DNA of 64,000 nucleotides, taken from positions 58,948,101 to 59,012,100 of the forward strand of contig CM069872.1 in NCBI GenBank assembly GCA_036172665.1, in the 5' to 3' direction. The DNA comes from Prosopocoilus inquinatus. Its lineage: Eukaryota; Arthropoda; Insecta; Coleoptera; Lucanidae. Within the stretch, counting starts at the first letter, position 1. Each line of letters begins with the position of its first letter. The translations under genes and the position numbers were made by a program. The notes below the pieces were generated by a model. That model saw nothing but the letters and a program-made list of their open reading frames with translations. It was not told the origin of the DNA and ran no database searches. Shown piece after piece: positions 32,110 through 43,252 of this stretch.

Positions 32110-32272
32110 AAGATCACACGAGTTTTACTCTGTTTTTTTTTTTTGCGCTGCGAACTTACTTTATATTATACAGGGTGATAATGCCGAACGAATTCGTCCC
32201 CGGAGAAAGAAATATTAATAAATACGTGCGGGGGGGAAGATCGAAATAGTTGCGCATATTTATAAGCTGCCC
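32110..32272 (+). repeat. Family B unit, copy 2
   Basis: Longer copy of 30826-30940. Includes ATTATACAGGGTGATAATG, CGAACGAATTCGTCCCCGG and ATATTTATAAGCTG. The two B units bracket A3-C-A4, giving a B-A-C-C-C-A-B order over 1.45 kb. Confidence 0.75.
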
Positions 32273-32582
32273 GAGGCGGCGAATTTCCGCACAAAGGGGA
32301 CAAGGAACAACATGTGCACTACTGACTCTGTGCGAAATACATAATTAGAGGGTGTCAGGTGATGGAAAACGGAGCTGAGCGCGGGGTTTTAGCCGCAAGC
32401 ATGCCGCCACATTAAGGGGTGGCGTGCTGCACAGGAAAATTCCACATCCTCCGCTGCAGTCTTTTGCAAGTTAAAATCAAAACCCTACGGCACACGTACA
32501 CACGCCATCGCGAAAACTAAAAAGGATCGATTAAAAGAAAGGTTCCTAGAACACACCCGTCAGAGTCGATTACGGCAGAATA
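32273..32582. other. Unclassified DNA, maybe part of the composite repeat
   Basis: More GC-balanced than the flanks (GCCGCAAGCATGCCGCCAC, GTGGCGTGCTGCACAGG). No second copy in the window and no open frame of note. Confidence 0.4.
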
Positions 32583-32748
32583 GGGACCGCCGAACTAGCT
32601 CAGCGGAGACGGGGGTGATTTAAGGCAAATTTTTTACAACAGAGAAAAAATAGTCCAAGATAAAAGACATAGGTATTGCCGACCTAGCTCAGTGGAGATG
32701 GGGGTGATTTACAACGAGAAAAAAAATAGTCCAAGGTAAAGGCATAAT
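32583..32748 (+). repeat. Family D tandem pair (tRNA A-box-like)
   Basis: Unit 1 (32583-32671) CGAACTAGCTCAGCGGAGAC and unit 2 (32672-32748) CGACCTAGCTCAGTGGAGAT, each followed by GGGGGTGATTT, an ACAACGA/ACAACAGAG segment and AAAAAATAGTCCAAG. TAGCTCAGTGG differs by one base from the consensus TRGCNNAGYNGG. The lack of a B box argues that, if tRNA-derived, only the head survives. Confidence 0.6.
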
Positions 32749-34645
32749 GGGCGGAAGGTTTGGTCGGAAGTTTAGGAATTCGTGAAGCCCAAACGATGTT
32801 GAGGAATACATTAAATTAAAAATAAATTCCATTAGGAGGAGTAAGGGAAAATATCTGAATCCATTATCATCTAGACTCACATCAAAGCGTGGTTGATTTA
32901 ATTAGCCCGAGAATTGCTTTATTATACCTTGTTATAGTGATGTTATTATCGAATTAATTGCATATTTATTTCGCACTGGGCCCCGGCAATAAATATACGA
33001 ACGCGTCCGAAGACGGAGCGGAATTAGCATAACAATTAATAACTCCTGAGCCTAATCTAAATCGAGCTTAATCCAATTGAAGGAGCGTACTTGCGGAAAT
33101 TAACGCCGCAATTCCCATCCGAGGTCGGCCGACAAAGAAGGCCGCCGCCTCGTCGTTACAGTTCGGTCACAAAATTGCAAGAGTGCGTATAAATATGTAA
33201 ATTGGCGAAAATTTGCTTTGTGTCCCACGTCGCAGCTCCGGGGGACCCGAATGTGGATTGATTTAAAACGAGGGGCACGAGTTATTGCTTTTCAAATATG
33301 TAAATATGAATTCATGCAGTCCGGGGCAGAAATAGATGACAAGGAACTACTGCGCTTGATTTATGTCCGCGCGCCCGGGGTAATACCCCGAATACATCAA
33401 TAACGCGGGGTTTTTAAGTGAGCTCGCGATTTAGTGTAAATCAAAAATACGTGCGAAATAAATTTATATTAGATCCTGCCGAAGCCTCTGTTCGTCATAC
33501 TTATGTATATTCCGTTCCACTGCGCCCCCAGTTTACGTTCGATAAATTCGAAACTACCAATTACAACAGTCCCTAAATCAAACATACGGCACGGGCATAG
33601 TGCAGTTCATGTTTGGAAGTGAAATAAAGTTCATGAATTTCGAAATCGATTTCCATTTGAATTTCTTTCCGAAAACACGTCTGATAAGTGGGACGTACAG
33701 AGTCAAGGTGGGGGACGGCAACACAGAAGAGAGGAATCGAAGACGCTGAGTGCCAAATTTACGTCCGCGTATAAGAAAATGAGATCTAAATTTGACAGCC
33801 GCTGAAAATCGTATTTATATAGTTTGGGAAACTTGGTCGAAACAAAGTAACCGTCAACAAAAATAACGCGTAACAAAAGCGAGCCGAAAATTTGAATTTT
33901 AATGCTCTCTCAGAGAGATCTATTCAATTATTTAAATGAGTTATAAAATATGGTAAATAGCCGGTGCGCTTCGCGAAACATAACTATGCAGATTGGACGG
34001 GCAGGGAATATACAATGACAGAGGGCGGCGCGGCGCGGCGGCGGCGGCGGTGGATGAGATGATCGCGCTTGGGGGCGGGCGGCACGCACGTTACTGGTTT
34101 TGACGTGCGGTCTGCGGCGACTTGTTTGATAATCAGCCGCCACAATTATCACGCGCCGACGCCCAAAGTAAATTTCGTCGCCGCGAACACCTGTCCCGGC
34201 CATGTTTGGTCGCCGGATTTTACATTGCGCCCGTCAACACACCGAACACCATCAACAGCGCATTTCACCACCTCAAACGCAAAAAAAGACACCATTGAAT
34301 TAATCAACTAAACCAAATTAAAACACCGGTTAGTAGTTGAAGACCTGCAGTGGCTGTTTTGTTAACTCCAATCGCAGGTGGCGTTTTATTTGTTCACTCA
34401 AGCCGGCGACGCTTTAGAGATTTACTTCGACTTCCGGAAAAGTTACTTTGCGCAAAACAAAGCATTCACTTATGCTTTACAAAGCCTGACAAGTCATTAA
34501 TCAGGCGTTTATGACTAGAGATTTCCGTGCGCAAATTAGTTTGTTTCATTCTTCTTAATTACACTTATCAATGAGGGCTGTGCATTTGGGATGCTTCGAA
34601 GCCGAACCTGACGAATTAAGTGACGGGCGCTGAGGTTCCTTAGAC
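32749..34645. other. Noncoding DNA with a CGG-rich strip
   Basis: (CGG)n strip at about 34022-34051. Frames at 33928-34203 minus and 34069-34311 plus cross GC-rich DNA and are not convincing. Confidence 0.6.
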
Positions 34646-34660
34646 CAGAGGTTCCCAAAA
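34646..34660 (+). mobile_element. hAT-like terminus fragment (CAGAGGTTCCCAAAA)
   Basis: Matches the usual CAGxGGTTCCCAAA start of hAT elements exactly over 14 bases. A matching TTTGGGAACCTCTG end was not found downstream, so if it is an element it is truncated. Confidence 0.4.
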
Positions 34661-35088
34661 GGGTTGGCCGACGAAAACTTAAAGCAGGTCCATGAGTCTG
34701 CAGGGGTCGATGAACTATTAATGGTCGACTAAAGATCTATTTTCTATTAATATGTTAATTTATTTGATTGTTTTGTAGAGGGATAGCGCCCCCCTTTAAA
34801 AATTCATTTATTTCAATTGAAAATGATTAGCTACAGAAAACACAACATTTTTTTTAAATTCAAATAAACTTAAGAGATAAAGCGTCTCCCTTTTTCTGGC
34901 CAAGAAACGACGATGCTCTAAAATGATTACTGACATGCTTTGATTCTAAATTTAAAAAAAAGTACCATTTTTCTACTGAAAACTCATGTCAAGTTTAAAT
35001 TTGGGCAACTTTTCAGTTTAAAAAAAAATAAAAATAAATAAACGAGCAAAGAGATGACGCCTCAAATTAAAAAAAATATATATTTCTG
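34661..35088. other. AT-rich noncoding DNA, possibly the body of a decayed hAT element
   Basis: No open frame. The string TAGCGCCCCCC occurs near 34784. Nothing firm. Confidence 0.4.
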
Positions 35089-35265
35089 TTCCAAATTAGA
35101 ATCAAATAGCTTTCTTTTATGGTCCAGAGACGGCGTTTTGAATAATATCGTACCAAGATTTTCAATTTTTTAGTTTAATTTTGCAATTAAATTAATTGCA
35201 AGGTTGAAACGGCAGGCAAACAAAAGCAGAAGCACACGTCGAAATTATGGCTCGAAATGTTAAAT
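35089..35265 (-). repeat. Family C single unit, inverted
   Basis: Reverse complement of the 31220-31725 units: CCAAATTAGAATCAAATAGC, ATGGTCCAGAGACGGCG, AGTTTAATTTTGCAATTAA, GGCAGGCAAACAAA and ATTATGGCTCG in order. Shows family C exists outside its A-flanked array. Confidence 0.85.
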
Positions 35266-35314
35266 CGGTTTCGAATGGTTGCGAAACAAAAATTGTGAAC
35301 GAGGAACGCTAAGT

Positions 35315-35619
35315 AAAATTTGAATAAGGAAACAAGAGAACTTACCAAATCAGTCCAACAAAAGTGGATTCGTAAAAGGTAGGTTTATAAAAGATAGAAT
35401 CAACTGACCTTGATAATAACTTGAGTGTCTCTAATCTTTTGTTTTCTTCGACCCGATGGGTCGATTGATGAAAATTTGAATAAGGAAACAAGAGAACTTA
35501 CCAAATCAGTCCAACAAAAGTGGATTCGTAAAAGGTAGGTTTATAAAAGATAGAATCAACTGACCTTGATAATAACTTGAGTGTCTCTAATCTTTTGTTT
35601 TCTTCGACCCGATGGGTCG
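35315..35619 (+). repeat. Near-identical 156-bp tandem duplication
   Basis: Copy 1 is 35315-35470 and copy 2 is 35471-35619. By eye they are identical from AAAATTTGAATAAGG to GACCCGATGGGTCG; the sequences part after that. Each contains AACTTACCAAATCAGTCCAAC, related to the strings at 50592. Identity implies a very recent event or an assembly join. Confidence 0.93.
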
Positions 35620-36101
35620 CAGGACACGTTCCGTTTGTGTAGGATCGGAAAGCGCTTGGGTAGGCGCGCACCGTTCGGACTCAGTTGATATGTGTACGTC
35701 GCTTGCAATACTTGGTCTCTTTGATGTTGTGTTGAGAGATTATTTGGACCTCAGTTTTCTTCCGACTATGGTACTTCCCCGTGGTTTTTTGGGCCGCTGA
35801 AATTGCGGATTTGGTTATCGACGTACGTCGGTTGCTCATGAATCGCAGGAGGTGAGGTTTCTCCATCGCAATATGTTTTCTCCATTTTGTCGACCACGTT
35901 TTGTTGTTGATGGCGTCTTACTTACTATTTTGCAGTTATTTTCCCCCTTTTATTTAAGTAACTTGGGTGTCACGTTATTTTCCCCCCGTTCGTGTGGAAG
36001 CCGTTTGACTCCAAGAGAGTAATCCGACGCCGTAAATCCGTCCTTGGCGGGCACGCCGTTTCTTTTCTTTTTTTGGTTCCTGACGACCATACCTTCACGA
36101 C

Positions 36102-36137
<36 letters not shown>

Positions 36138-37151
36138 GAGAACCTCGACCATCCGAGTAACAGCGCAGGTGAGATTCGTTGCACCACGTAGACGACCAAC
36201 TCTTTCTGATGTTATTTTTTTGATACGCGGCGAATGACGTCGGTTTGAGTGGCTGGGATCGGAATTCACGTATTTTATGACGGCAACCATACAGCGTGGC
36301 CTTTTCTGGGTTTTTTAAAATTATTTATTACCATTTTATTATTCAAAAGTCGGCCGAACACCCCGTCAGGGTGTCCGTATGAATTTTCCGAGCTGTACTT
36401 TGAGTTTGTCGGCTCAAATAAATTGCCTTTTGGTCGTAACGTGCCTGATTCGTTTCTTGAGCTTCTGTTCAACAACCTTGGGTTGTTTTACCTGGGAAGG
36501 GAGGTCCTATTACCATCTTCACCGGTACGTCAACGAGGGAGCGGGTGTCCTTGTCGGGAACGCACCTTCCCGACCGTGTGTTCTTGACACCTTTGGGTTG
36601 CGGTTGGCGCCCTTTTCCGTAAGATCTTTAGAGATATTCCACGCCGTCTCCACTGAGCGGGCACCGTTACGCGAATCCAATCTTCCACCTTGTTTTCGAT
36701 AGGACGACCGACCTGACGTGTGAGGCAAGGTAAGTTGCGGAATTGGCGCAGGCCCTCTCATCTATTCTGAGTGGATCAAACGTGCGCCGAACTCTCGTTT
36801 CGGATTCCCGAAGGTGACAAAAGCTCGGGAGAAATAAAAGATTTTCAAACTTTCCGCTTGTCAAGAGTTTGGCATCACGAATTCAATATTTATACATAGA
36901 ATCATTCTAGAATACCGTTACGTATAGAACCGTCGAGTCGTGTACTTTTACGCCGTGAATATGAATAAATATAAAATATTTGCATACGTCCTAATGCATG
37001 CAATCCACGTCCAGTTGTTTATACATACATAGAGAGGCGCGCGGTATTTGCATAGCCATATCTGAGAACGAACGAATGAGATTTAAATAAACCGGGAATC
37101 ACCCTCGCCGATTTATTAAATGAGAACGAAATTTCGTCGACAGGTTGCGTA
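35620..37151. other. Unclassified T-rich, GC-balanced DNA with (AG)n
   Basis: (AG)n at 36102-36133. From 35620 to 36800 the base composition is more GC-balanced, with open frames on both strands (36249-36587 plus, 36519-36761 minus). They have no recognised domain. It could be untranslated or gag-region DNA of a retroelement, but no LTR pair, primer-binding site or pol motif was seen. Confidence 0.4.
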
Positions 37152-37177
37152 TAAACAAACAAACAAACAAACAAACA
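37152..37177. repeat. (AAAC)n microsatellite
   Basis: About six AAAC repeats. Confidence 0.95.
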
Positions 37178-38769
37178 TGTCAGGAGTGGCCGGGCCCTCG
37201 TCAGCGTGCGCGTTGTATGCCGCCGCCGCCACCACTTCCGGACGCATTTTACACCTTCCCCTGTCGCCTTTCATTATTTAATAGCTCTTTTCCTGAAAAC
37301 TTAATGACATTGTGCGAGGCATTAAACGAAGTTTTAAACGCGGCGGCCTTTTAATTTTTCAGCTGCGCTTAAATCTTTCACGGCGAGCTTTTTATGTAAC
37401 GCCGGGCGGCGCGACGCCCTCGCCCGGATAAATGTTTAAGCGAAAGGTAAGCAACGTTTAACTTGGGGATTAAAAGGGTGGCCATCACTATCGAAAGTTT
37501 GCAGTAGATAAATTCGCCCCCTCCCCAGAAAAGACCTTGAACTGTGCAGATTTAGAAATAATGAAGTAAGTAGAAGGGCTTTGAAATCGATGCTTAATTT
37601 TCTGTTGAGCGTCTACAGGACGTGAGATCATTTGTGTTTAACAAATTCAAGTTTTTCAGGGACGATGATAACGCAGAAAGAATAAAATCCGAAGAGATAG
37701 GCGCGGCGTAAAACGTTTCACACAATTTCTACACGTATAGTAAGTAACAAGCAAATTTAAATAGGAAAGTAAATGGCAGAATAAGTAGAAGCAAGTGTCT
37801 GTAGAGGGCAACCTTCTTCGTTGACACAGAAGCGAGTTTTGGCTGCAAATAAGAAAGATCGAAGCGTACCAGATGAGGAGAAACATAAGGAAGAATAAAA
37901 GATGCGAGATGAGATGAAAAACGAAAATAGAAAATTAACAAAATGAAAAGCACAGAGAAGAAAAAAAGAAAAGAGAAAAGAATGGAGAACCTGACCTCCT
38001 TAAAGAATGCTTTATTTAAGCTTGAGTTAAGCGAAATAAACCAGAGATTAGAACTGACATTTATCTACGTTTTTAATTTGTCATTAACAAATTTGTGTCT
38101 CCATTAATTATTTAAAACCGAGAAAGACCTGCGTAATTGATGAACTTAAAAGCCTTAAGTCCCCGGCCGTTTTCGTTTTCAGCTAATAAATTAAATTAAG
38201 CAACGACGTTTATCGCGTTTAAGAATCCGAAAGTACAATCGTGTGTACACATATACTCGCTTTGGCTACATGTTCGCCGCCGTAAACTCGAATTTAAAAC
38301 CTCCTTACTTTTTCAATATTAATATTTAAATAAACGGTTATAAAACGGGCACGTTATGGCAACCGGTGGCCATAAATTTACGCCGAGCAGGTGCAATAAA
38401 CACGAAAATTTTATTAACGCGCCAAGATTTGTCGTCCGTAACTCGAAATAATTGGGCGCGTCTTCTTCTTCTTCTTCTTCTTGTTGTTTCTCGGCCGGTC
38501 GGTCGGTAAGAAAGAATCTCCGGCATTCCCCGAAAACTCCGCCGCTGCTACATAAAAACCGTGTTTTATTAATTAAATAATTCCGTGTTGGGTGCGACGC
38601 GCGTTCGTTCGCTTTTTACGTTTCACTAAGCAGCCATGCGTGTGTGCTTTTTCTTTTCTCTCTTCTGTAAACATCTAAAAATAAAATAAAACAAACCTCA
38701 AGAATGTAAGTTATTTTGAGAGCTAACGGACTTTTTCGAGTTGGATTAAATTACCTACTGACTCAGGGG
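37178..38769. other. Noncoding DNA with (TTC)n
   Basis: (TTC)n at about 38459-38482 and a purine-rich tract near 37915-37985. Nothing else recognised. Confidence 0.6.
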
Positions 38770-38940
38770 AGGACTCTCCAACGGCGTGAAATAATAACTT
38801 CGAACGGTTCTCATGAAACTGATGTGATGAAATACGCTTGCGCTCGTTTACAAAAGATGATGCAATCCTATCTAAAAATAGAAACCTCGAAAGATGTTAC
38901 TTAATTAGAACCACATAAAAGTGCCAATGCGTCGATAATT
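38770..38940 (+). repeat. Family A copy 5, left part
   Basis: CTCTCCAACGGCGTGAAATA, TTCGAACGGTTCTCATGAAA, AAAGATGATGCAATCCTATC and CAATGCGTCGATAATT, where the match to the family stops and resumes at about 39296. Confidence 0.85.
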
Positions 38941-39296
38941 GTAACACTACGTATTGTTGAGTGTGTTACTAAGGATAAAAGAAAAACAATAATCACGTGT
39001 GTCATAAAAAAATTTTTTTTTGTTTGTTTTTGAATTAAAGAGAGGAATCAGTAATTGTGTCTGAGTGTTAGGCAAGGAAGAAGATTTGAAAGTGACGAGA
39101 ATTGGAAAAGTAGTACGAAGTAGTTCCAGGAAAGGAAGAGAGAAAGTGCGGGCTTGAGTTAGGACGGGACTGAAAGTTTGAATTGATTTTATTTTCCTAA
39201 AATATTTTCTTAAATTTCAAACCGTACCAATCAGTAACGGAGCGAACTAATTGTTTTAATGAAACATTGAGCTTTTGAAAATTTGCACAGGTGTGT
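38941..39296. mobile_element. ~355-bp insertion inside family A copy 5
   Basis: Other copies read GTCGATAATTTGCACC without interruption. Here GTCGATAATT is followed by ~355 bp of unrelated DNA before GTCGCATAATTTGCACC. The near-repeat of GTCG(CA)TAATT at both sides suggests a target duplication of about 8-10 bp. The insert has no open frame or inverted ends that I can see (a T-run and an A-rich tract near 39005-39030). Confidence 0.5.
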
Positions 39297-39530
39297 CGCA
39301 TAATTTGCACCATTTCATGGCGGGAGTATTTTAAAACGCACGCCCGCCCAAACAAGCGCCTAAAATAAAACGCAAAGCGTGTGGTTATTTAAAGTTTGCT
39401 AAATTAATGATTCCACGATCGACGACGAAGATGATTCTTGCTGCGATGAAACCGACGTGAACGGGCGCCGCATAAAGCGCGCTTACTACCCACGCGGTTT
39501 CCTAAGATGATGTAATTCGCGTCGAACTGA
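39297..39530 (+). repeat. Family A copy 5, right part
   Basis: TAATTTGCACCATTTCATGG, ACGCACGCCCGCCCAAACAA, TTGCTGCGATGAAACCGACG and CCCACGCGGTTTCCTAAGAT. With 38770-38940 this is a near-full-length copy split by an insertion. Confidence 0.85.
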
Positions 39531-41194
39531 TTATTTAAGTCGTTCCCCCTAAAAGCGGTTTTTACAGGTGACTTTGTTCTTAGTTTGCATTTTCATTTGA
39601 ACCATAACTGATAAACTCTCTCTTAAAACGTCAACCCTAACTAATTTGTGGGGAAGAAAGCAACTGCCGCGTGCATCGTTGATTTGCAAGAATCGTTTTG
39701 GTGTACAGGTAACTACGTCTCAAGCCATTTCAATTCCATTCAAAGAGATAAGAAGAAACTTAACGGGTGAGGGCCCCCCAAAAAACGTGCCCTGTATTTA
39801 AGAAGACGTTCGCCTGAAATTACGTCTGCCGGGTGAAAGAGGCGGGGGCATCCCCCCACACCTGAACACAATCTATTAAGGAAGGAGCGAGACGGAATCG
39901 CATTAATTGCGAATTAAAAGTTTTAACTACGAAACGCAAGAAGGAAATTAATGGCGTGCATGGGAGATCTATCATTACCGGAGCAATCTAACTTCTGTTA
40001 ATTGTTATTATTAAAAATTAACTCTTCCGACTACCAGAGCACGGAATAATTTACTCGCGGCGGCGGAGGAAACTTTGCACCGGAATTATTGTACTGTGTA
40101 GTATTACGTGGACGTAATGATTTTTAGTTCAAAAGTGCCGCCCGTCGTAAATATTACATGTGAGAAGAAAGGTTTCATGTGTACGATTGCAATTTGCATA
40201 GCTGAATAATTCTTGTTTCTTTTGGTTTTCCTCTTGGATCATGATATGTACCTGTACATAGATGAAATCAGAACGAACTTTGTGCAAGAAAGGAAAAAAA
40301 AAACTGCATGTACGTTCTGTACTGTTACATGCATGTAAAAGAAGAAAAAAATTTTAAACATGAATAAAAATTGTGCATTGACCTATAAAATTAACGAGTG
40401 CTAGTGTCACTCGCGTATTTTACATGTATGTTGTTAAAATGGCTTTGTGTGTGTGGAGGACACGAAGGTCCTGTCCTGGTGGAAAATATTTATCGTGCGC
40501 GACGGCGGCGGCGGTGGAGCGCGTCGCGACGCGTCAAGCAAGTAAAGAAATAATTTCATTCCGAAACGAACGAGCAAATATTTAAATTGCGCTGTCGAAA
40601 TTTGTTTTCGGGTTGAGGCATTTCCCCTTGCACCGAAACAACATTAGAACGTATTCGCTCATCATGCGTTCGTCTCCGGATTATATATGCTAAAAGATGT
40701 AAAGGCGCTCCTCTCTCCTCTAAGACATTCAATTTTCATGCTCGAACATTTTAACATCAAAGGTTGCGAAGACTCCTCCATCACCCCTTCCTTTTATCTC
40801 TGCGCGGAAATATTTCCGATGTTACCGAAATATTACGTTCTAAGATGTGTTTTCGGCGATGGCATGTCGTCGCGGCGGTGACGAAATTGAAATTTTCTCC
40901 GCGCGTTTTGTTTCGCCATCATAATAAACCGAGTTAAATTACGGAGTACTTTGTTTTTATGCTCATCGAAAGTTAGGTGCAGCTTTTTACAGCTGTGTCT
41001 CGTGTAAAAATGAAATAATGGGGGCGGGGCGGGGCGGCCTCGTTCAATGTCACGCTCAAAGTTCTATCGAGGTGACGGCAAGTCACTCGTCAGTTTAAAA
41101 AGAAACAACTACATCCAACCAATCTCCAATTTCTTCATTTAGCCTTTCATTCTTCATCCATCCTCGTCTGACAATTCTTTTTTTTTTTTTTTTT
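39531..41194. other. Noncoding DNA
   Basis: A CGG strip near 40502-40514 and a GGGGCGGGGCGGGGCGG tract near 41021-41037. Nothing else recognised. Confidence 0.6.
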
Positions 41195-41360
41195 GGCCAA
41201 TGTTATTGTCGCAGAAACTTCTGGGATTGTAGGGGCCTAGGCAGAGCTTTTTTGTCCAATGTTATTGTCGCAGAAACTTTTGGGGTAGTAAGGGCCTAGG
41301 CAGAGGTTTCTTGTCCAAAGTTATTGTTCTCGGATTGTAGAGGCCTAGACAGAGCTTTTA
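41195..41360 (+). repeat. Tandem repeat, ~62-bp unit, three copies
   Basis: GGCCAATGTTATTGTCGCAG, AAACTT(C/T)TGGG, GGGCCTAGGCAGAG(C/G)TTT repeated near 41195, 41255 and 41315. The third has lost ~12 bp (TTATTGTTCTCGG). Confidence 0.88.
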
Positions 41361-42567
41361 AACAATCGAAATACAAAAATGTAATACGACGACCTTGAAG
41401 CTCATTTTGATTTAGATGCATTACACCATTCTATCACCGCTGACTCCCGGTATGGCATGAAAGGTCGTTAAGATTATCATACCCTCCTACACGCCACCCT
41501 AATTGAAAGCGCAATTACATTTCTTCGTCACCTTCCCTTAACTCAAAAGGAAAACCGTAACACCACGTTGTGATTTTAAGTTGAAAACGCAACAGGTGTT
41601 ATTCGGTGTTAAAACTAATAATCTTAAGACTGGATGCTTAGGGGTGGCGAGATCGGAGCGACACTTCGTCGACGACGACCAAAACGCAAGTACCTCCGTA
41701 CATTGTAGGGTACATTAAGCGTGATGCGATGAGCGAACCAGAATTTGCAATGCAAGATTATGACACGGTTATAAATTACGACAACAGCCGAATACACGTT
41801 GCAAATTAACAATAAAATTTAATATTCTCCGTAAACACGGAGTAGCCAAAACGGCGCGTCGAGTTGGTCGAATAACTCGCGCGAAACGCAGCGCCGCGCC
41901 GGGGCTAAACCCACTAATAATAGTAATAATAATCCGGAGGGGGGTGGGGTGGTATAATCCGGAGTTGCAGTGCGGCGCTCCGACGCGACGCTGGACGTCA
42001 CAGTCGGACGGCGCGCGGCAACTACTTATAAATAAGCTGATTAAATAAAAACCGGGCCGCGGTTTGTTCCGACGATGGGGTTTGGGGGGACGAGGGGGTT
42101 AATGGAAATTGGAGGTTTGAATTATTAATGAATGGCGAACGCGATTCGTCCGCGGGTTACATGAACGCGCGTTCCGACCGAAAAGTCAACAACAACGTTC
42201 CATTATTATCTAAAATAACCGTTTAATTTAATTCAGATGCGAATACTTAAATTCCGGGCCAGCCGTGCGTGAAGAACGTCACGACAGACAACAATGCAAA
42301 ACGGGAATGGCATTAATTATTAGAACCACTGGACCCACATACACACACAACAAAGATGTAATCATTATCGTTGATTGCATTGTATGTTACGTACAGTACG
42401 CCAACGTAAATCCAACGCTGTCACTGTTAATAAATTCAATAATGTGCGCGCACATAATGTACACATACATTTCTGCACACAACAAAACTGCCCCGGAAAT
42501 TAAAAGTAACAACAATCAAACTCCGGGGACAAGAAGGGGGTGTGAGTATCATGGTTTATGAACTATC
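41361..42567. other. Noncoding DNA with a CpG-rich block
   Basis: 41830-42180 is CpG-rich (GCGCCGCGCCGGGGC, GGACGGCGCGCGGC). CTCCGTAAACACGGAG near 41827-41842 is a small perfect stem. No gene recognised. Confidence 0.5.
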
Positions 42568-42588
42568 GCAGCAGCAGCAGCAGCAGCA
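42568..42588 (+). repeat. (CAG)n microsatellite in a short open frame
   Basis: Seven CAG. The plus frame from ATG 42551 to TAA ~42770 reads MVYELSQQQQQQQNKYGLAN, then a Cys/His/Ser-containing tail, ~73 codons. Insect regulatory proteins often carry such Gln runs, but no domain is recognised and the frame may be chance. Confidence 0.9.
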
Positions 42589-43027
42589 AAACAAATATGG
42601 TTTGGCAAATGCGAGTTGCAGCAGCCACTTTGGTGATTGCGGATTTGAAGTGCCAAAGTTGCACAGTCACAGTGGATTCGGCAACGGGAAGTTCTTGGGA
42701 ATTAATGTGACCAAATCATGTACGAGTTACGAGCGGGAAGTTAATAAGCCAGTAAACGGGGTCAGATTTTAATAATTAAAACTACGCAAAGCTTGCCCCA
42801 AAATTCTAATTTAATTAGTCATTTTTTTTTTTTTTTTTTGTAAACTTAGATAGAGACCTCGCATCGAAGAAAGAATAAAACAAAACTACGGGCGGAGCTT
42901 ACCTGCGTTTGGCAAAAAGAACACGCCTATAGTTTGCATGGTGTCACACGTTGGAAAAATTCTATATTAGCTCGCAAATCAAACTTCTTTTCAGTCAGTG
43001 GAACGTACGTAAAACTAATGGTTTAAT
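42589..43027. other. Noncoding DNA with poly(T)
   Basis: T-run at about 42822-42839. Nothing else recognised. Confidence 0.6.
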
Positions 43028-43068
43028 AGAGGGAATTCCATGCTGACAAATGAGATCCAAGTCGTTTG
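43028..43068 (+). repeat. ~40-bp dispersed repeat, copy 2
   Basis: Partner of 14575-14614: AGAGGGAATTCCATGCTGAC ... CCAAGTCGTTT. Confidence 0.75.
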
Positions 43069-43212
43069 CAGCAAATGTGCTTCGAGGAGGTGCTGACTGT
43101 TTTGATACGTCGAGCTTTAGACCCGATTTTTTAGAAAATGCACTTTGCCACATCCTAGACGGATAAGTACAAATTTTTTTAATTTCGAACCGGACAGAAA
43201 TATGATGGGCAC

Positions 43213-43252
43213 ACTCAACGTTTCGCTATAGATTTATAGCTTCGTCAGGAGT
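43213..43252 (-). ncRNA. Hammerhead ribozyme-like motif of a Penelope-type element
   Basis: On the minus strand the 40 nt divide into ACTC, CTGACGA (box CUGANGA), A, a perfect hairpin GCTATA-AATC-TATAGC (stem II), GAAACGTT, then GAGT. GAA is the second core box. ACGT would form the very short stem III (typically closed between two copies) with cleavage after GTT. ACTC pairs with GAGT as stem I. This order is that of the minimal hammerheads known in Penelope-like retroelements. One extra A lies between CTGACGA and stem II, and stem I is only 4 bp, so activity is doubtful. No Penelope reverse transcriptase or GIY-YIG frame was seen nearby. Confidence 0.55.

Noticed and set aside
36249..36587. 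112-codon plus frame in a GC-balanced block
   Set aside because: Opposite-strand frames are equally open; no retroelement or cellular domain recognised.
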